Notes: generated from the sequence alone by a model not told the origin. 64,000 nucleotides of DNA from Stutzerimonas stutzeri (GCA_002387205.1 DGLA01000020.1:14828-78827); one strand, 5' to 3'. Shown: positions 41,742 to 50,504, counted from the stretch's first letter. Made by a program: numbers and translations.

Positions 41742-43169
41742 GTGAAACTCGAACAACTCCGCACGGCCGGGCGCTCTCCGGTGTTGCCTCTGTCCGTCTC
41801 GTTAGGCGAAAGGGGTGAACTGCGTCTTGAGCAGTGGCTACGCGTTTTGCCGGGGCAGCGCTATGTGGCTCGAGCCCGTTGGCAAGGGCGCACCGTCTTG
41901 GCCAAGCTTTTGGTTGGCGATCGCGCCAGACGACATTTCGAACGTGAGCTCAATGGCGCGAAGCTGCTGGCTGCTCAGGCCCTTGCGACCCCCGAGTTGC
42001 TTGAGCAAGGTTTCGATGGCCAGAGCGGTGGATGGCTGATCTTCGAGTTTCTGAGCGGGGCGCAGAGTCTTCAGGACGCCTGGCTTGAGGTGTCTGGTCA
42101 GGTGCCGCTGAGCGATGGCCAGCGCGGCGTGCTGGACAGCGCGCTCGCGGAGATCGCACGGCTTCATGCAGGCGGGCTCTGGCAGAGTGATCTGCACCTG
42201 GACAACCTGATGCGTCATCAACAGCAGCTGTTCCTGATTGACGGAGGCGGTGTCCGTGCGCAGAGGCCAGGGAGTCCCCTGTCCCGCGAGGGTGCGCTGG
42301 ATAATCTGGCGGTTTTTTTCGCTCAGTTGCCGGTAGCGTTTGATCCTTTCATCGAAGAGCTTCTGGTGAGCTATCTGCTCGTCAACAACGCCCATGCGCT
42401 GCCGGTCGAAGCTCTGATGAGCAAGGTCGAGGCAGCACGATCCCGCCGACTCAGCGACTACCTGAAGAAGATCGGCCGGGACTGCACTGCTTTCAGTGTC
42501 CGCCGGAGCCTCAGCGGTCTGGTCGCGGTTCGGCGTGAGTGCGATACGCAACTGGCGGCGCTGCTCGATGAGCCTGATCGGTTCGTTGCCAATGGCATCT
42601 TCCTCAAGCAAGGCGCAAGCGCCACGGTCGCAAAGGTGCAGTTAGGGCTCCGTCCGTTGGTGGTCAAACGGTACAACATCAAGGGCCTGGTTCACTGGCT
42701 CAAGCGGTTCTGGCGTCCTTCGCGCGCCTGGCACAGTTGGGTCGAGGGGCACCGCTTGCGCCAGTTGGGTATCGCTACGCCGCTGCCGCTGGCGGTGATA
42801 GAGACTCGCAGACTCGGACTGCGCGGGCGCAGCTATCTGGTTACCGAGCACGTGGATGGGCAGGATATACTCACGCGTTTCGGCGCCTATGTGGATTCGG
42901 CGCCCCCGGAGCAGGAGCTGATCGCGCTGGAACAGTTGCTCGCGGCGATGCTTCGATCCCATATCAGTCATGGCGATCTGAAGGGCACCAATCTGCTTTG
43001 GCAGGACGAGAGCTGGGCGCTGATCGATCTCGATGCATTGCAACAGCACCGTAGCCTGGCGCAGTTTCGTCAGGCTTTCGCCAGGGATCGCGCGCGGTTG
43101 CTGCGCAACTGGCCAGCGGATAGCGCCCTGTATCGTTTGCTGGACCAGCGTTTACCGAAAGGCAGCTAG
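41742..43169 (+). CDS. Double kinase-like LPS core protein
   Basis: 475 residues with two kinase-like domains. The first (about 40-235) has HAGGLWQSDLHLDNLM and LFLIDGGGV; the usual histidine before the catalytic aspartate is replaced by Q-S, so activity is doubtful. The second (about 270-470) has SHISHGDLKGTNLLW and WALIDLDAL, which look intact. Start: GGAGG lies directly against the ATG at 41736 but six bases before a GTG at 41742, so I choose the GTG. It corresponds to the PA5006 position of P. aeruginosa. The substrate is unknown. Confidence 0.8.
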   Translation: MKLEQLRTAGRSPVLPLSVSLGERGELRLEQWLRVLPGQRYVARARWQGRTVLAKLLVGDRARRHFERELNGAKLLAAQALATPELLEQGFDGQSGGWLIFEFLSGAQSLQDAWLEVSGQVPLSDGQRGVLDSALAEIARLHAGGLWQSDLHLDNLMRHQQQLFLIDGGGVRAQRPGSPLSREGALDNLAVFFAQLPVAFDPFIEELLVSYLLVNNAHALPVEALMSKVEAARSRRLSDYLKKIGRDCTAFSVRRSLSGLVAVRRECDTQLAALLDEPDRFVANGIFLKQGASATVAKVQLGLRPLVVKRYNIKGLVHWLKRFWRPSRAWHSWVEGHRLRQLGIATPLPLAVIETRRLGLRGRSYLVTEHVDGQDILTRFGAYVDSAPPEQELIALEQLLAAMLRSHISHGDLKGTNLLWQDESWALIDLDALQQHRSLAQFRQAFARDRARLLRNWPADSALYRLLDQRLPKGS

Positions 43170-43282
43170 AAGCAGGACGCTCGAAGCTGGGAGAGAAGCC
43201 CTCGGGCTAGAACTACATACGCGCTATTGCTTCGAGCTCCGGCTTTAAGCTCCAGACCGCTTTTTATTAGAGGCTTTTTCCA
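43170..43282. repeat. Degenerate GAAGC-type repeat before the carbamoyltransferase
   Basis: Starting at the stop codon of the kinase gene, GAAGCAGG and GAAGCTGGGAG relatives of the heptamer repeats appear, followed by partly complementary GCTTCGAGCTCCGGCTTTAAG. No gene fits; GAGG at about 43270 serves the next gene. Confidence 0.6.
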
Positions 43283-45022
43283 GTGGCACTGACAATCCTC
43301 GGCCTTTCCGGCGCCCTCAGTCATGACCCATCTGCCGCCCTGTATATCGACGGCAAGCTGATCGCCGCAGCGGAGGAGGAGCGCTTCGTGCGCGACAAGC
43401 ATGCCAAGAACCGCATGCCCTACGAGTCGGCGAAGTTCTGTCTGGAGCAAGCGGGCATCAAGCCGTCTGACGTTGATGTAGTGGCCATACCCTTTGCCCC
43501 AATCAGCATTTTCGAGAAGGCCCGCTGGCACTACGCCAAGCGTTATTGGTACGCACCGGATCGTGCGCTCGACGCGATACTCTTCGGCAACCGTCGTTAC
43601 AAGCGATATCACAAGCGCATCCAGTGGTGCCTGCAGCAGCTGGGTTTCGATCTGAAAAAAATCAGGATCGAGCCGGTTGAGCACCATCTGGCCCATGCGT
43701 CGAGCGCCTACCACTGCTCGGGCTTCCAGGAAAAGACCGCGATTCTCGGTATCGATGGAAAGGGGGAGTACGCCACGACATTCTTTGGCTACGGCGAAAA
43801 CGGTCGGATCCACAAGATCAAGGAATTCTACGATCCGGACTCCCTCGGCGGGCTGTACGGCGCGATCACCGAGTTCCTCGGCTTCGAAATGCTCGACGGC
43901 GAATTCAAGGTCATGGGCATGGCACCCTATGGCGACGCGGCCAAATATGATTTCTCCCGGCTGGCAACGTTTGAGAATGGCGAGCTGACCATCAATACCG
44001 ACTATGCCAATGTCATCGGTTTCCGCCGGTACAAGGAGAAGGGCAAGGGCTACTACTTCTCGCCCAAGCTGATCGAGTGGCTGGGACCGAAACGAGAAGG
44101 CGATATCGCTGACGACCCGTACATCCATTACGCCGCCAGCATGCAGGCCCTGTTCGAAAAGCTGGCGTTGCAAATGATGGATCACTACCTGGGCGATATC
44201 ATCCGCGAGACCGGCAAGATCGCGTTCGCCGGAGGCTGCGCACTGAATGTGAAGCTGAACCAGAAGATCATTGCCCGCGACGAGGTTAAAGAACTATTCG
44301 TCCAGCCCGCTTCAGGCGATGCAGGGACAGCGGTAGGCGCGGCGGCCTATGTTTCGCATCAGCGCGGCGTGCCGGTCGAGAAAATGGAGCACGTCTATCT
44401 GGGACCGTCCTACTCGAACGAGGATGTGATTGCTGCCTGTGCTAGACACCCGAACAAGCCCGCCTGGCAGCAGATCGATGATGTTCCTCAGCGCATCGCT
44501 CACATCATGGTCGAGGGCAATCCGGTCGCCTGGTTTCAAGGCCGCATGGAGTTCGGTCCGCGCGCCCTCGGCGGGCGTTCAATCATTGGTTGCCCAAGCA
44601 TTCCCGGCGTGGCCGATCGAATCAATGAGCAGATCAAATTCCGCGAGCGCTGGAGACCCTTCTGCCCGTCTATGCTCGATACGGTTGCTGAGCAGATGCT
44701 CAAGGTCGACCACCCGAGCCCGTTCATGACCTTCACCTTCGAGGTCAACGAGGGCTGGAAAGAGCGTGTGGGTGAAGTGGTGCACGAGGACGGCACCTCG
44801 CGTGCTCAAGTGCTAGAGCGTCGCTTCAACCCGCGTTGGTACGACCTGATGCTGGAGCTGGAGAAACTCACCGGCAACGGCGTGTCGCTGAATACCTCGC
44901 TGAACCGTCGCGGCGAGCCAATGATCTGCTCGCCAACCGATGCGCTGAACATGTTCTATGGATCGGATCTGCAATATCTGATCATGGAGGATGTGTTGGT
45001 GGTGAAGGGCTGGGAAAAGTAG
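43283..45022 (+). CDS. NodU/CmcH-family carbamoyltransferase (LPS core)
   Basis: 579-residue carbamoyltransferase, likely using carbamoyl phosphate to form a carbamoyl-adenylate and pass the group to a sugar hydroxyl. Seen: the N-terminal ILGLSGALSHDPSAALYIDG, the HHLAHASSAYHCSGF histidine motif, AFAGGCALNVKLNQ, and the C-terminal PRALGGRSIIGCP, all typical of the family. Start is GTG. P. aeruginosa core heptose II carries a 7-O-carbamoyl group, and the homologue at PA5005 in the same place is assigned to it, so this is the likely role. Confidence 0.9.
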   Translation: MALTILGLSGALSHDPSAALYIDGKLIAAAEEERFVRDKHAKNRMPYESAKFCLEQAGIKPSDVDVVAIPFAPISIFEKARWHYAKRYWYAPDRALDAILFGNRRYKRYHKRIQWCLQQLGFDLKKIRIEPVEHHLAHASSAYHCSGFQEKTAILGIDGKGEYATTFFGYGENGRIHKIKEFYDPDSLGGLYGAITEFLGFEMLDGEFKVMGMAPYGDAAKYDFSRLATFENGELTINTDYANVIGFRRYKEKGKGYYFSPKLIEWLGPKREGDIADDPYIHYAASMQALFEKLALQMMDHYLGDIIRETGKIAFAGGCALNVKLNQKIIARDEVKELFVQPASGDAGTAVGAAAYVSHQRGVPVEKMEHVYLGPSYSNEDVIAACARHPNKPAWQQIDDVPQRIAHIMVEGNPVAWFQGRMEFGPRALGGRSIIGCPSIPGVADRINEQIKFRERWRPFCPSMLDTVAEQMLKVDHPSPFMTFTFEVNEGWKERVGEVVHEDGTSRAQVLERRFNPRWYDLMLELEKLTGNGVSLNTSLNRRGEPMICSPTDALNMFYGSDLQYLIMEDVLVVKGWEK

Positions 45023-45024
45023 CT

Positions 45025-46191
45025 ATGAGTCCCCCGGCAGGTCCCGTTAGCCAGCAGTGGGTACTGCAGTTTTGCCATGGCTATGACGGCCCGTTCCTGG
45101 ACTGCGCGCGTCAGTATGCTGTGTTGTTTCGGGGAACCCCGTACAAGGTGTGCACTGTCTATCTGACTGGCGCGCCGAGCCAAGAGGTCGCCCGCGGTTC
45201 GGCTTCCGATGAGGTAATTTTTCTCGACTTTGGCAGCAAGGATGTGCGCGGCCTCAAGCTCGGCGCCATGCGACGATTGCGCGCGATCATGGCTGGGCGA
45301 AACTTCCGCTTCTGTATTGCCCATCGATTCAAGCCGATATACATCGCATTGTTGGTAACTCGTCTGCCGGTGATCGGCGTACATCATGCTTTCGGCGTTT
45401 ACAGCCGGCCGATGCGCCGTTGGTTCGTCAATCACTTCCGCTCACGCCTGTTATTGCTAGGCGTCTCTAACGCAGTGCGCGACGAGATACGCATCCATCT
45501 GCCGAACTGGGAGCCGGCGCGTATCGAGACGCTGTATAACCGAATTGATGTCGCCGCGGTACAAGCCGAGCAGCTCTCCCGGGAAGATGCACGTAAAACG
45601 CTCGGCCTGCCAGAAGATGTCTGGGTTGCGGGCAATGTTGGTCGGCTGCACCCTGACAAGGATCAGGCCACCCTTATTCGTGGTTTCGCACAAGCGTTGC
45701 CTCAGCTGCCGCAAGGAAGCCTGCTGGCGATCATGGGCAGCGGTCGGCTAGAGCGCTCTCTTCGCCAACTGGCGATGGATTTGAATATCGCTGAGCACGT
45801 TCGCTTCCTTGGGCAAGTCGCTTTTGGCCGTCGCTATTTCAAAGCCTTCGACGTGTTCGCGCTGACCTCTGACCACGAGCCGTTCGGCATGGTGTTGCTG
45901 GAAGCAATGGCGGCCGGGGTGCCGGTTGTTACGAGCGATTGTGGTGGCGGGCGAGAAGTGATCGATGGCGCTGGCCTTGTATTCTCATTCGGCGAAAGCA
46001 AAGCCCTTGCGGACAAGTTGATCCAAATCTCGTATATGAGCCCTGAGCAACGCGCTTTGTGCTCCATGAGAATGCTCGATCGACTGGGCGATGTCTTTTC
46101 CGACGGCGCTGCACGCTCATCTTTCTGGCGGATGGATATCGTTTCTTCTATCGCTGGGTCGGCCACGGCTTCCTGGGGCGGGCCAGTTTAG
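45025..46191 (+). CDS. Glycosyltransferase family 4, LPS core
   Basis: 388-residue GT4 enzyme. Seen: LYNRIDVAAVQAEQ, VGRLHPDKDQATLIRGFAQA and the nucleotide-sugar-binding ALTSDHEPFGMVLLEAMAAG. I start at the ATG at 45025, two bases after the carbamoyltransferase stop; the open frame running back to 44836 lies inside that gene and is not family-like. It matches the position of wapH (PA5004), which adds an outer-core glucose in P. aeruginosa, so it may be the same enzyme. Confidence 0.87.
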   Translation: MSPPAGPVSQQWVLQFCHGYDGPFLDCARQYAVLFRGTPYKVCTVYLTGAPSQEVARGSASDEVIFLDFGSKDVRGLKLGAMRRLRAIMAGRNFRFCIAHRFKPIYIALLVTRLPVIGVHHAFGVYSRPMRRWFVNHFRSRLLLLGVSNAVRDEIRIHLPNWEPARIETLYNRIDVAAVQAEQLSREDARKTLGLPEDVWVAGNVGRLHPDKDQATLIRGFAQALPQLPQGSLLAIMGSGRLERSLRQLAMDLNIAEHVRFLGQVAFGRRYFKAFDVFALTSDHEPFGMVLLEAMAAGVPVVTSDCGGGREVIDGAGLVFSFGESKALADKLIQISYMSPEQRALCSMRMLDRLGDVFSDGAARSSFWRMDIVSSIAGSATASWGGPV

Positions 46192-46205
46192 GAGTTCCCG
46201 GTTGC

Positions 46206-46901
46206 ATGATTACCTGGCTTAAAAATGAATATTGGAAGCGCTGGATTCGTCGGCACGGGTGCAAGTTGGCAAGCGGAGTATCGGCTTTGCGCAAGGGAAG
46301 TCGCTTGACCATCGAGGCTGGCGCCGAAATTGGGTACGTCCAGATGCTCTTTAGTGAATTGAGCATTGGCACCCGTACCTATATGCGCAGCGGCGGCGAG
46401 TTGCAGAATGTCGCTTCGATCGGGCGCTTCTGCTCGATTGGCTCGAACGTCGTGCTGGGCCAGGAACGCAATACCCACCCTAGCGATTGGGTCAGCTCCC
46501 ACCCGTTCCAGTATTCCGAAACCGCCTGGCATTACCAGGCAACTGCCACCCCGGCTTGCGTCGGGCATGACGTGTGGATAGGGCGCGACGCCATGGTCAT
46601 GGAAGGCGTAGATATCGGTACTGGTTGTATAGTGGCAGCTCGCTCGGTAGTCACTAAAAACCTTCCGCCTTACTCGATTGCCGCCGGCGTTCCAGCCAGG
46701 ATCGTCGCGCAGCGGCACCCGCAATTCATGGCGGAGCAACTGCTGGCGTCGAAATGGTGGGACCTTCCGATAGCCGACCTAACCCGCCTGCCACTCAATA
46801 ATCCTGAGGCTTTTCTGCGCGAACTTGGCGAAAGAACGTCTGGCGCTGGGATCAGACCTAGAACTTTGTGCATAACGCAGGATGGCTGCCACACTCTATG
46901 A
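46206..46901 (+). CDS. Hexapeptide-repeat acyltransferase (xenobiotic acetyltransferase-like)
   Basis: 231-residue left-handed beta-helix acyltransferase, related to CatB/Vat O-acetyltransferases. The hexapeptide register is clear in GHDVWIGRDAMVMEGVDIG and in IAAGVPARIV at the end of the helix; SHPFQYSE is the loop that carries a catalytic histidine region in this group. In a core locus it most likely O-acetylates a core sugar. It starts 14 bases after the glycosyltransferase with AGGAG upstream. P. aeruginosa has other genes here, so it belongs to the variable cassette. Confidence 0.82.
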   Translation: MITWLKNEYWKRWIRRHGCKLASGVSALRKGSRLTIEAGAEIGYVQMLFSELSIGTRTYMRSGGELQNVASIGRFCSIGSNVVLGQERNTHPSDWVSSHPFQYSETAWHYQATATPACVGHDVWIGRDAMVMEGVDIGTGCIVAARSVVTKNLPPYSIAAGVPARIVAQRHPQFMAEQLLASKWWDLPIADLTRLPLNNPEAFLRELGERTSGAGIRPRTLCITQDGCHTL

Positions 46902-47857
46902 ATGTTCTGTTGCTTGTTCAGGCCGAACAGCGCGCAATCCTCGACCGCTTGTATGAGGGCATCGCCACACATTGCAACTGCGATCTCCGTTGGTTGAGCC
47001 GCAAGGATCAGGCGGATCTGCGCGGCTATTTTCGTCGGGAAGTCGACGTGGGTCGCTATGATCGGATCCTCTTTTTCCTTCGCTTCAAGCAGGAGATCCG
47101 TCAGGTTTCGTTTATCCGTACCGTACCGAATCTGGTAATTCTCGAACACGATGCTTATCAGAATTACATCTCTTGTAAGTATGCCGGCAAGTTCAGCAAA
47201 CATTATGCAAAGTTACCCTGGGCGCGGGTGATCAGTTCCGGTTATATGGTAAGTGAGCGATTGCGTCATGAAGGGTTCGATGCAGTCTTTGTTCCAAAAG
47301 GCTATGACCAGACCGCTTTGGCTGACATGGGGCTGGCGCGAGATATTGAACTCGGTTTCATCGGCAGCATAAAAAGCGGCGCTTATAGCGAACGCAAAGC
47401 CTTGCTGACGGAGCTGGCGAAGGTCGAAGATCTGGTGGTGACGCGCACCAACTCCGGTGAGGATTATCGGGCCATGCTCAATCGCATTCGATTCTTCGTC
47501 AGTGCCGATGTTGGCATGGGCGAATACATGATCAAGAACTTCGAGGCCATGGCCTGCGGCTGCGTATTATTCGCTTGGGATCAGGGCGAATCCGAAAACA
47601 AGGCGTTAGGTTTCGTCGATATGGAAAATCTAGTGTTGTATCGAAGCCTCGATGAGCTGCGAAGCAAACTTCGGATACTGCGTTCCGATTCCGCACTGGC
47701 TGCCAATATTGCTGCTGCGGGGCGAGCATTGGCGGAGGAGCGATATAGCTTCTCGCACATTGGGCGGCTTATTGTTCAGGCTCTGGAGGAACCGCTTCGA
47801 GAGCGCCAGGCGATGGGGCTGCTAGAACGATTGCGTCTGCGATTAGGGGCGAGGTGA
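46898..47857 (+). CDS. Glycosyltransferase, GT-B type (spore-protein CgeB-like)
   Basis: 319-residue protein with a C-terminal glycosyltransferase half of the Glyco_trans_1_2 type: LGFIGSIKSGAYSERKALL and the donor-site segment KNFEAMACGCVLFAWDQGE, followed by YRSLDELRSKLRIL. I start at the ATG at 46898 (MNVLLLVQAEQ), overlapping the acetyltransferase stop; the frame back to 46868 lacks a ribosome binding site. Donor and acceptor are unknown. Noticeably less GC-rich than the flanking genes. Confidence 0.8.
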   Translation: MNVLLLVQAEQRAILDRLYEGIATHCNCDLRWLSRKDQADLRGYFRREVDVGRYDRILFFLRFKQEIRQVSFIRTVPNLVILEHDAYQNYISCKYAGKFSKHYAKLPWARVISSGYMVSERLRHEGFDAVFVPKGYDQTALADMGLARDIELGFIGSIKSGAYSERKALLTELAKVEDLVVTRTNSGEDYRAMLNRIRFFVSADVGMGEYMIKNFEAMACGCVLFAWDQGESENKALGFVDMENLVLYRSLDELRSKLRILRSDSALAANIAAAGRALAEERYSFSHIGRLIVQALEEPLRERQAMGLLERLRLRLGAR

Positions 47858-47859
47858 AC

Positions 47860-48768
47860 ATGCGTATTCGTTTGCTGATTCCTTATTTCGGAAGCTGGCC
47901 GTTTTGGATGCCATTCTTTCTGCAAACGTGCAGATGGAACCCTGACATCGAGTGGCTTTTTTTTACGGATTGTGGCGCGCCAGATGATTTGCCCGACAAC
48001 GTAAAGATTCAGCCAATGTCTTTCACAGGCTACTGTCAGTTGGTCAGTAAGGGCCTCGGCATCTCGTTCAACCCAACCAGCCCTTACAAACTCTGCGATA
48101 TCAAACCGGCGTTGGGATATTTGCATTCCGAGCATTTGGAGGGTTTCGATTTCTGGGGCTTCAGCGATATCGATCTTATCTACGGAGATTTAAGACAATA
48201 TTTTTCTGATGAGCGGCTCTCCAGATACGATCTAATCTCTACCCACGCGCGCCGTATTTCTGGCCACCTGTGCATGTTGCGCAATGATAAGCGCATGCGT
48301 GAGGCCTTTATGAATGTTCCTGGTTGGCGGGCCCGTTTTGAAGATTCCGCCCACCTTGCGTTCGATGAAGGGGCGTTCAGTCGGTTATTTATTCGCCATA
48401 AAAACTGGCCAGAAGGAATTCGGCGGATTGCTGATCAATTCAATCCTTGGCGCCGGCTTAGTGAATTCAACGAAGCGTTCAGCACTCCTCATGCGCGTGT
48501 ACCCTGGCTCGGAGGTGGCTTCGACTTCCCAGAGTGCTGGATGTGGAATAGTGGGCGACTTACGAACAACCGGGATGCTCCACATGAATTCCCCTACTTC
48601 CACTTCATAACCTGGAAGAGCTCGAAATGGTCAGGTGGTCAGTCTGAAATATTGATCCAGCCTGCGGATCTGGCTTCTAGACCCGCATGGTGTATTACGG
48701 AGCAGGGTTTTCGACCCTATAACCCCCGTCTGGACATTGAAGAAGCCAGTGTCGTTGAAGTGCTTTAA
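47860..48768 (+). CDS. DUF6625-like putative GT-A glycosyltransferase
   Basis: 302-residue protein beginning MRIRLLIPYFGSWPFWMPFF. The segment GFSDIDLIYGDL contains a DxD-type motif (DID) as in GT-A glycosyltransferases, and HLCMLRND, AFDEGAFS and a WxGG segment follow. I recall this type as DUF6625 in polysaccharide loci. Start: GAGG at 47851-47854 lies five bases before the ATG at 47860, so I prefer it over the GTG at 47854. The low-GC composition, e.g. runs of T, differs from the locus. Function inferred from context only. Confidence 0.72.
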   Translation: MRIRLLIPYFGSWPFWMPFFLQTCRWNPDIEWLFFTDCGAPDDLPDNVKIQPMSFTGYCQLVSKGLGISFNPTSPYKLCDIKPALGYLHSEHLEGFDFWGFSDIDLIYGDLRQYFSDERLSRYDLISTHARRISGHLCMLRNDKRMREAFMNVPGWRARFEDSAHLAFDEGAFSRLFIRHKNWPEGIRRIADQFNPWRRLSEFNEAFSTPHARVPWLGGGFDFPECWMWNSGRLTNNRDAPHEFPYFHFITWKSSKWSGGQSEILIQPADLASRPAWCITEQGFRPYNPRLDIEEASVVEVL

Positions 48769-48792
48769 AGCGACCCGACTGGAGACGGCAGA

Positions 48793-49923
48793 GTGAGCAC
48801 AATCAGTATCGTCTGGTCCTCGGGCATGGCTTATGCGTCGATACACAGGGTGCACGACCAGATTCTGTCACTGGCTGCTAACCGGGGTGACACCCACGCT
48901 TGGGTTTTGCAGGGCCAGGAGGATGCGACGGCTCAAGCGAGCGGAAGGCCGTTGTATTGGCAGACAAGCGCGAGAGCGCTGAAGGGTAAAGGCGTATGGA
49001 AGCTTTTTCAGTGGAGACTGCAATGGCGCCTGGCTCGGGAAATCCGCCGGGTTAACCCGAAGGCGATACTGCTTGATGGTATTGGCGTGGCGCGACTGAT
49101 TGTTCCGGTCGTCGCAAGGTCACGTGCCGTCGAGTCGCAGGTGGTTGTGGTATTTCATGGCGAGGGCCGGCTTCGAGGAAACGATAAAAGCCTGCTCAGC
49201 GCCTTGCCAGCGCATCGCTTGAAGCTGATTGCGGTATCCGAAGCCCTCGCCGAGTCGCTGCGCTTGAAGCTGGGCATGCCAGTAACTTCAGCACGAACAG
49301 CAACCAACCCACACTCATTCAGGCAATCGCTGATCCCTGGTCCCGAAGCCAGGGCGAGGCTGGGTATCGATAGGGATTGTCTGCTTCTAGGAGCGGTAGG
49401 GCGCCTGGTTGAGGGCAAAGGCTATCTAGCGATGCTTGAGGTTATGAGCAGATTGTCACAAAGCCGCAACGATCTACATCTCGTCATCGTAGGCGAAGGT
49501 GCGCAACGGTCTGAGCTGGAAAAGCGTATCCGGAGCTTGGGGCTGGAGTCGAAGGTAACCTTGGCGGGATATTGTGACGACGCCGCAAAGCTTTACCGAG
49601 CCTTTGACGTCATGCTGATTCCATCTCGCAGCGAGGGGTTGGGTCTGGTGCTGCAGGAAGCTGTACTGGCTCGGGTGCCGGTTGTTTGCAGTGACCTGCC
49701 TGTTTTCATCGAGCAGCTTGGGCCCAGCGGCATCTATGTCGCACCGGATGATATCGCTGGCTGGGTCGGTGCCGTTGGGAAAGTGCTCGGCTCGGATCGC
49801 GAACTGCTTGCACAGGATCAGGATCGTCAGCTCGCACCAGAAGCCAGTTGGGAGCAGTTTTGTAGGGGTTACTCAGACTTGCTGCTATCCGGCGGCAGCT
49901 CCGATCCGGTCAAGGCCATGTAG
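48793..49923 (+). CDS. Glycosyltransferase family 4, outer core
   Basis: 376-residue GT4 enzyme with VGRLVEGKGYLAMLEVMSRL, DLHLVIVGEGAQRSELEKRI, AGYCDDAAKLYRAFDVMLIP and the donor-site stretch SRSEGLGLVLQEAVLARVPV. Starts with GTG. It occupies the place just before the small kinase and waaL, where P. aeruginosa has the rhamnosyltransferase gene wapR, so it may add the sugar that receives O antigen, but I would not name it so. The last 55 bases overlap the convergent kinase gene. Confidence 0.83.
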   Translation: MSTISIVWSSGMAYASIHRVHDQILSLAANRGDTHAWVLQGQEDATAQASGRPLYWQTSARALKGKGVWKLFQWRLQWRLAREIRRVNPKAILLDGIGVARLIVPVVARSRAVESQVVVVFHGEGRLRGNDKSLLSALPAHRLKLIAVSEALAESLRLKLGMPVTSARTATNPHSFRQSLIPGPEARARLGIDRDCLLLGAVGRLVEGKGYLAMLEVMSRLSQSRNDLHLVIVGEGAQRSELEKRIRSLGLESKVTLAGYCDDAAKLYRAFDVMLIPSRSEGLGLVLQEAVLARVPVVCSDLPVFIEQLGPSGIYVAPDDIAGWVGAVGKVLGSDRELLAQDQDRQLAPEASWEQFCRGYSDLLLSGGSSDPVKAM

Positions 49924-50504
49924 AACTGGGCGAACGGGAATTCGTTCTGCATTTTTTCCCGCTTCAGATACCGACTGAAATGCGCAAGGTTGCGCTTGAC
50001 CATGTAATTTGGCAGTGGTTTGCCCAAGAACCGCATGTCCGCGATATCAATCAGGCCCAGGGTGTTATCCGGCGTCAGAACGATGTTACCCAGGTGAAGC
50101 GAACGGAAGTAGACACCCCTTTCGTGTAACCCGCGGACGAACAGGATGAGCATTGGAAGGATCTGCTCCCAGCTGAATTCGGGCTGTACGGCAAGCTGGG
50201 TCAAAGACGTGCCAGGCAAGGGCGCGTAGAGCACTGCGCTGAGCGACTTGTCGGGCAGCTCGTACAGCGCATTCACACTCAGCGTGGCGATGCCAAGTGC
50301 TCGCAGCTGTTCGGCGTTGTTGGCGAAGCGGCGCGAATAGGGTCGTAGCAGCGCAGAGGATAGCCATCTCTTTCGACGAAAGAACTTCAGGAACTGGCCA
50401 TTTTCAAGTTTCAAGACTTTCGGGCCGAGGCCGTCCGCTTCCAGAACAACCGCGTTGGTGATGAGCTGTTGCAAGTCTCGCTGGCATAATTGGCTTACGT
50501 GCAT
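49869..50504 (-). CDS. Small kinase-like protein in the LPS locus (PA4998 type)
   Basis: 211-residue protein of the kinase-like fold, related to the toluene-tolerance/InaA group. Seen: LKLENGQFLKFFRRKRW as the N-lobe strand with a lysine, LHERGVYFRSLHLGNIVLTPD as catalytic loop with the usual aspartate replaced by serine, and LGLIDIADMRF as metal loop. The missing aspartate suggests altered chemistry or a non-catalytic role. I use the ATG at 50504 rather than the preceding TTG. It reads against all surrounding LPS genes, as does the P. aeruginosa counterpart. Confidence 0.8.
   Translation of the reverse strand: MHVSQLCQRDLQQLITNAVVLEADGLGPKVLKLENGQFLKFFRRKRWLSSALLRPYSRRFANNAEQLRALGIATLSVNALYELPDKSLSAVLYAPLPGTSLTQLAVQPEFSWEQILPMLILFVRGLHERGVYFRSLHLGNIVLTPDNTLGLIDIADMRFLGKPLPNYMVKRNLAHFSRYLKREKMQNEFPFAQFYMALTGSELPPDSSKSE

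Noticed and set aside
44836..45024. N-terminal extension of the GT4 gene
   Set aside because: These 63 codons lie within the carbamoyltransferase gene in another frame, and the ATG at 45025 begins the family-like sequence.
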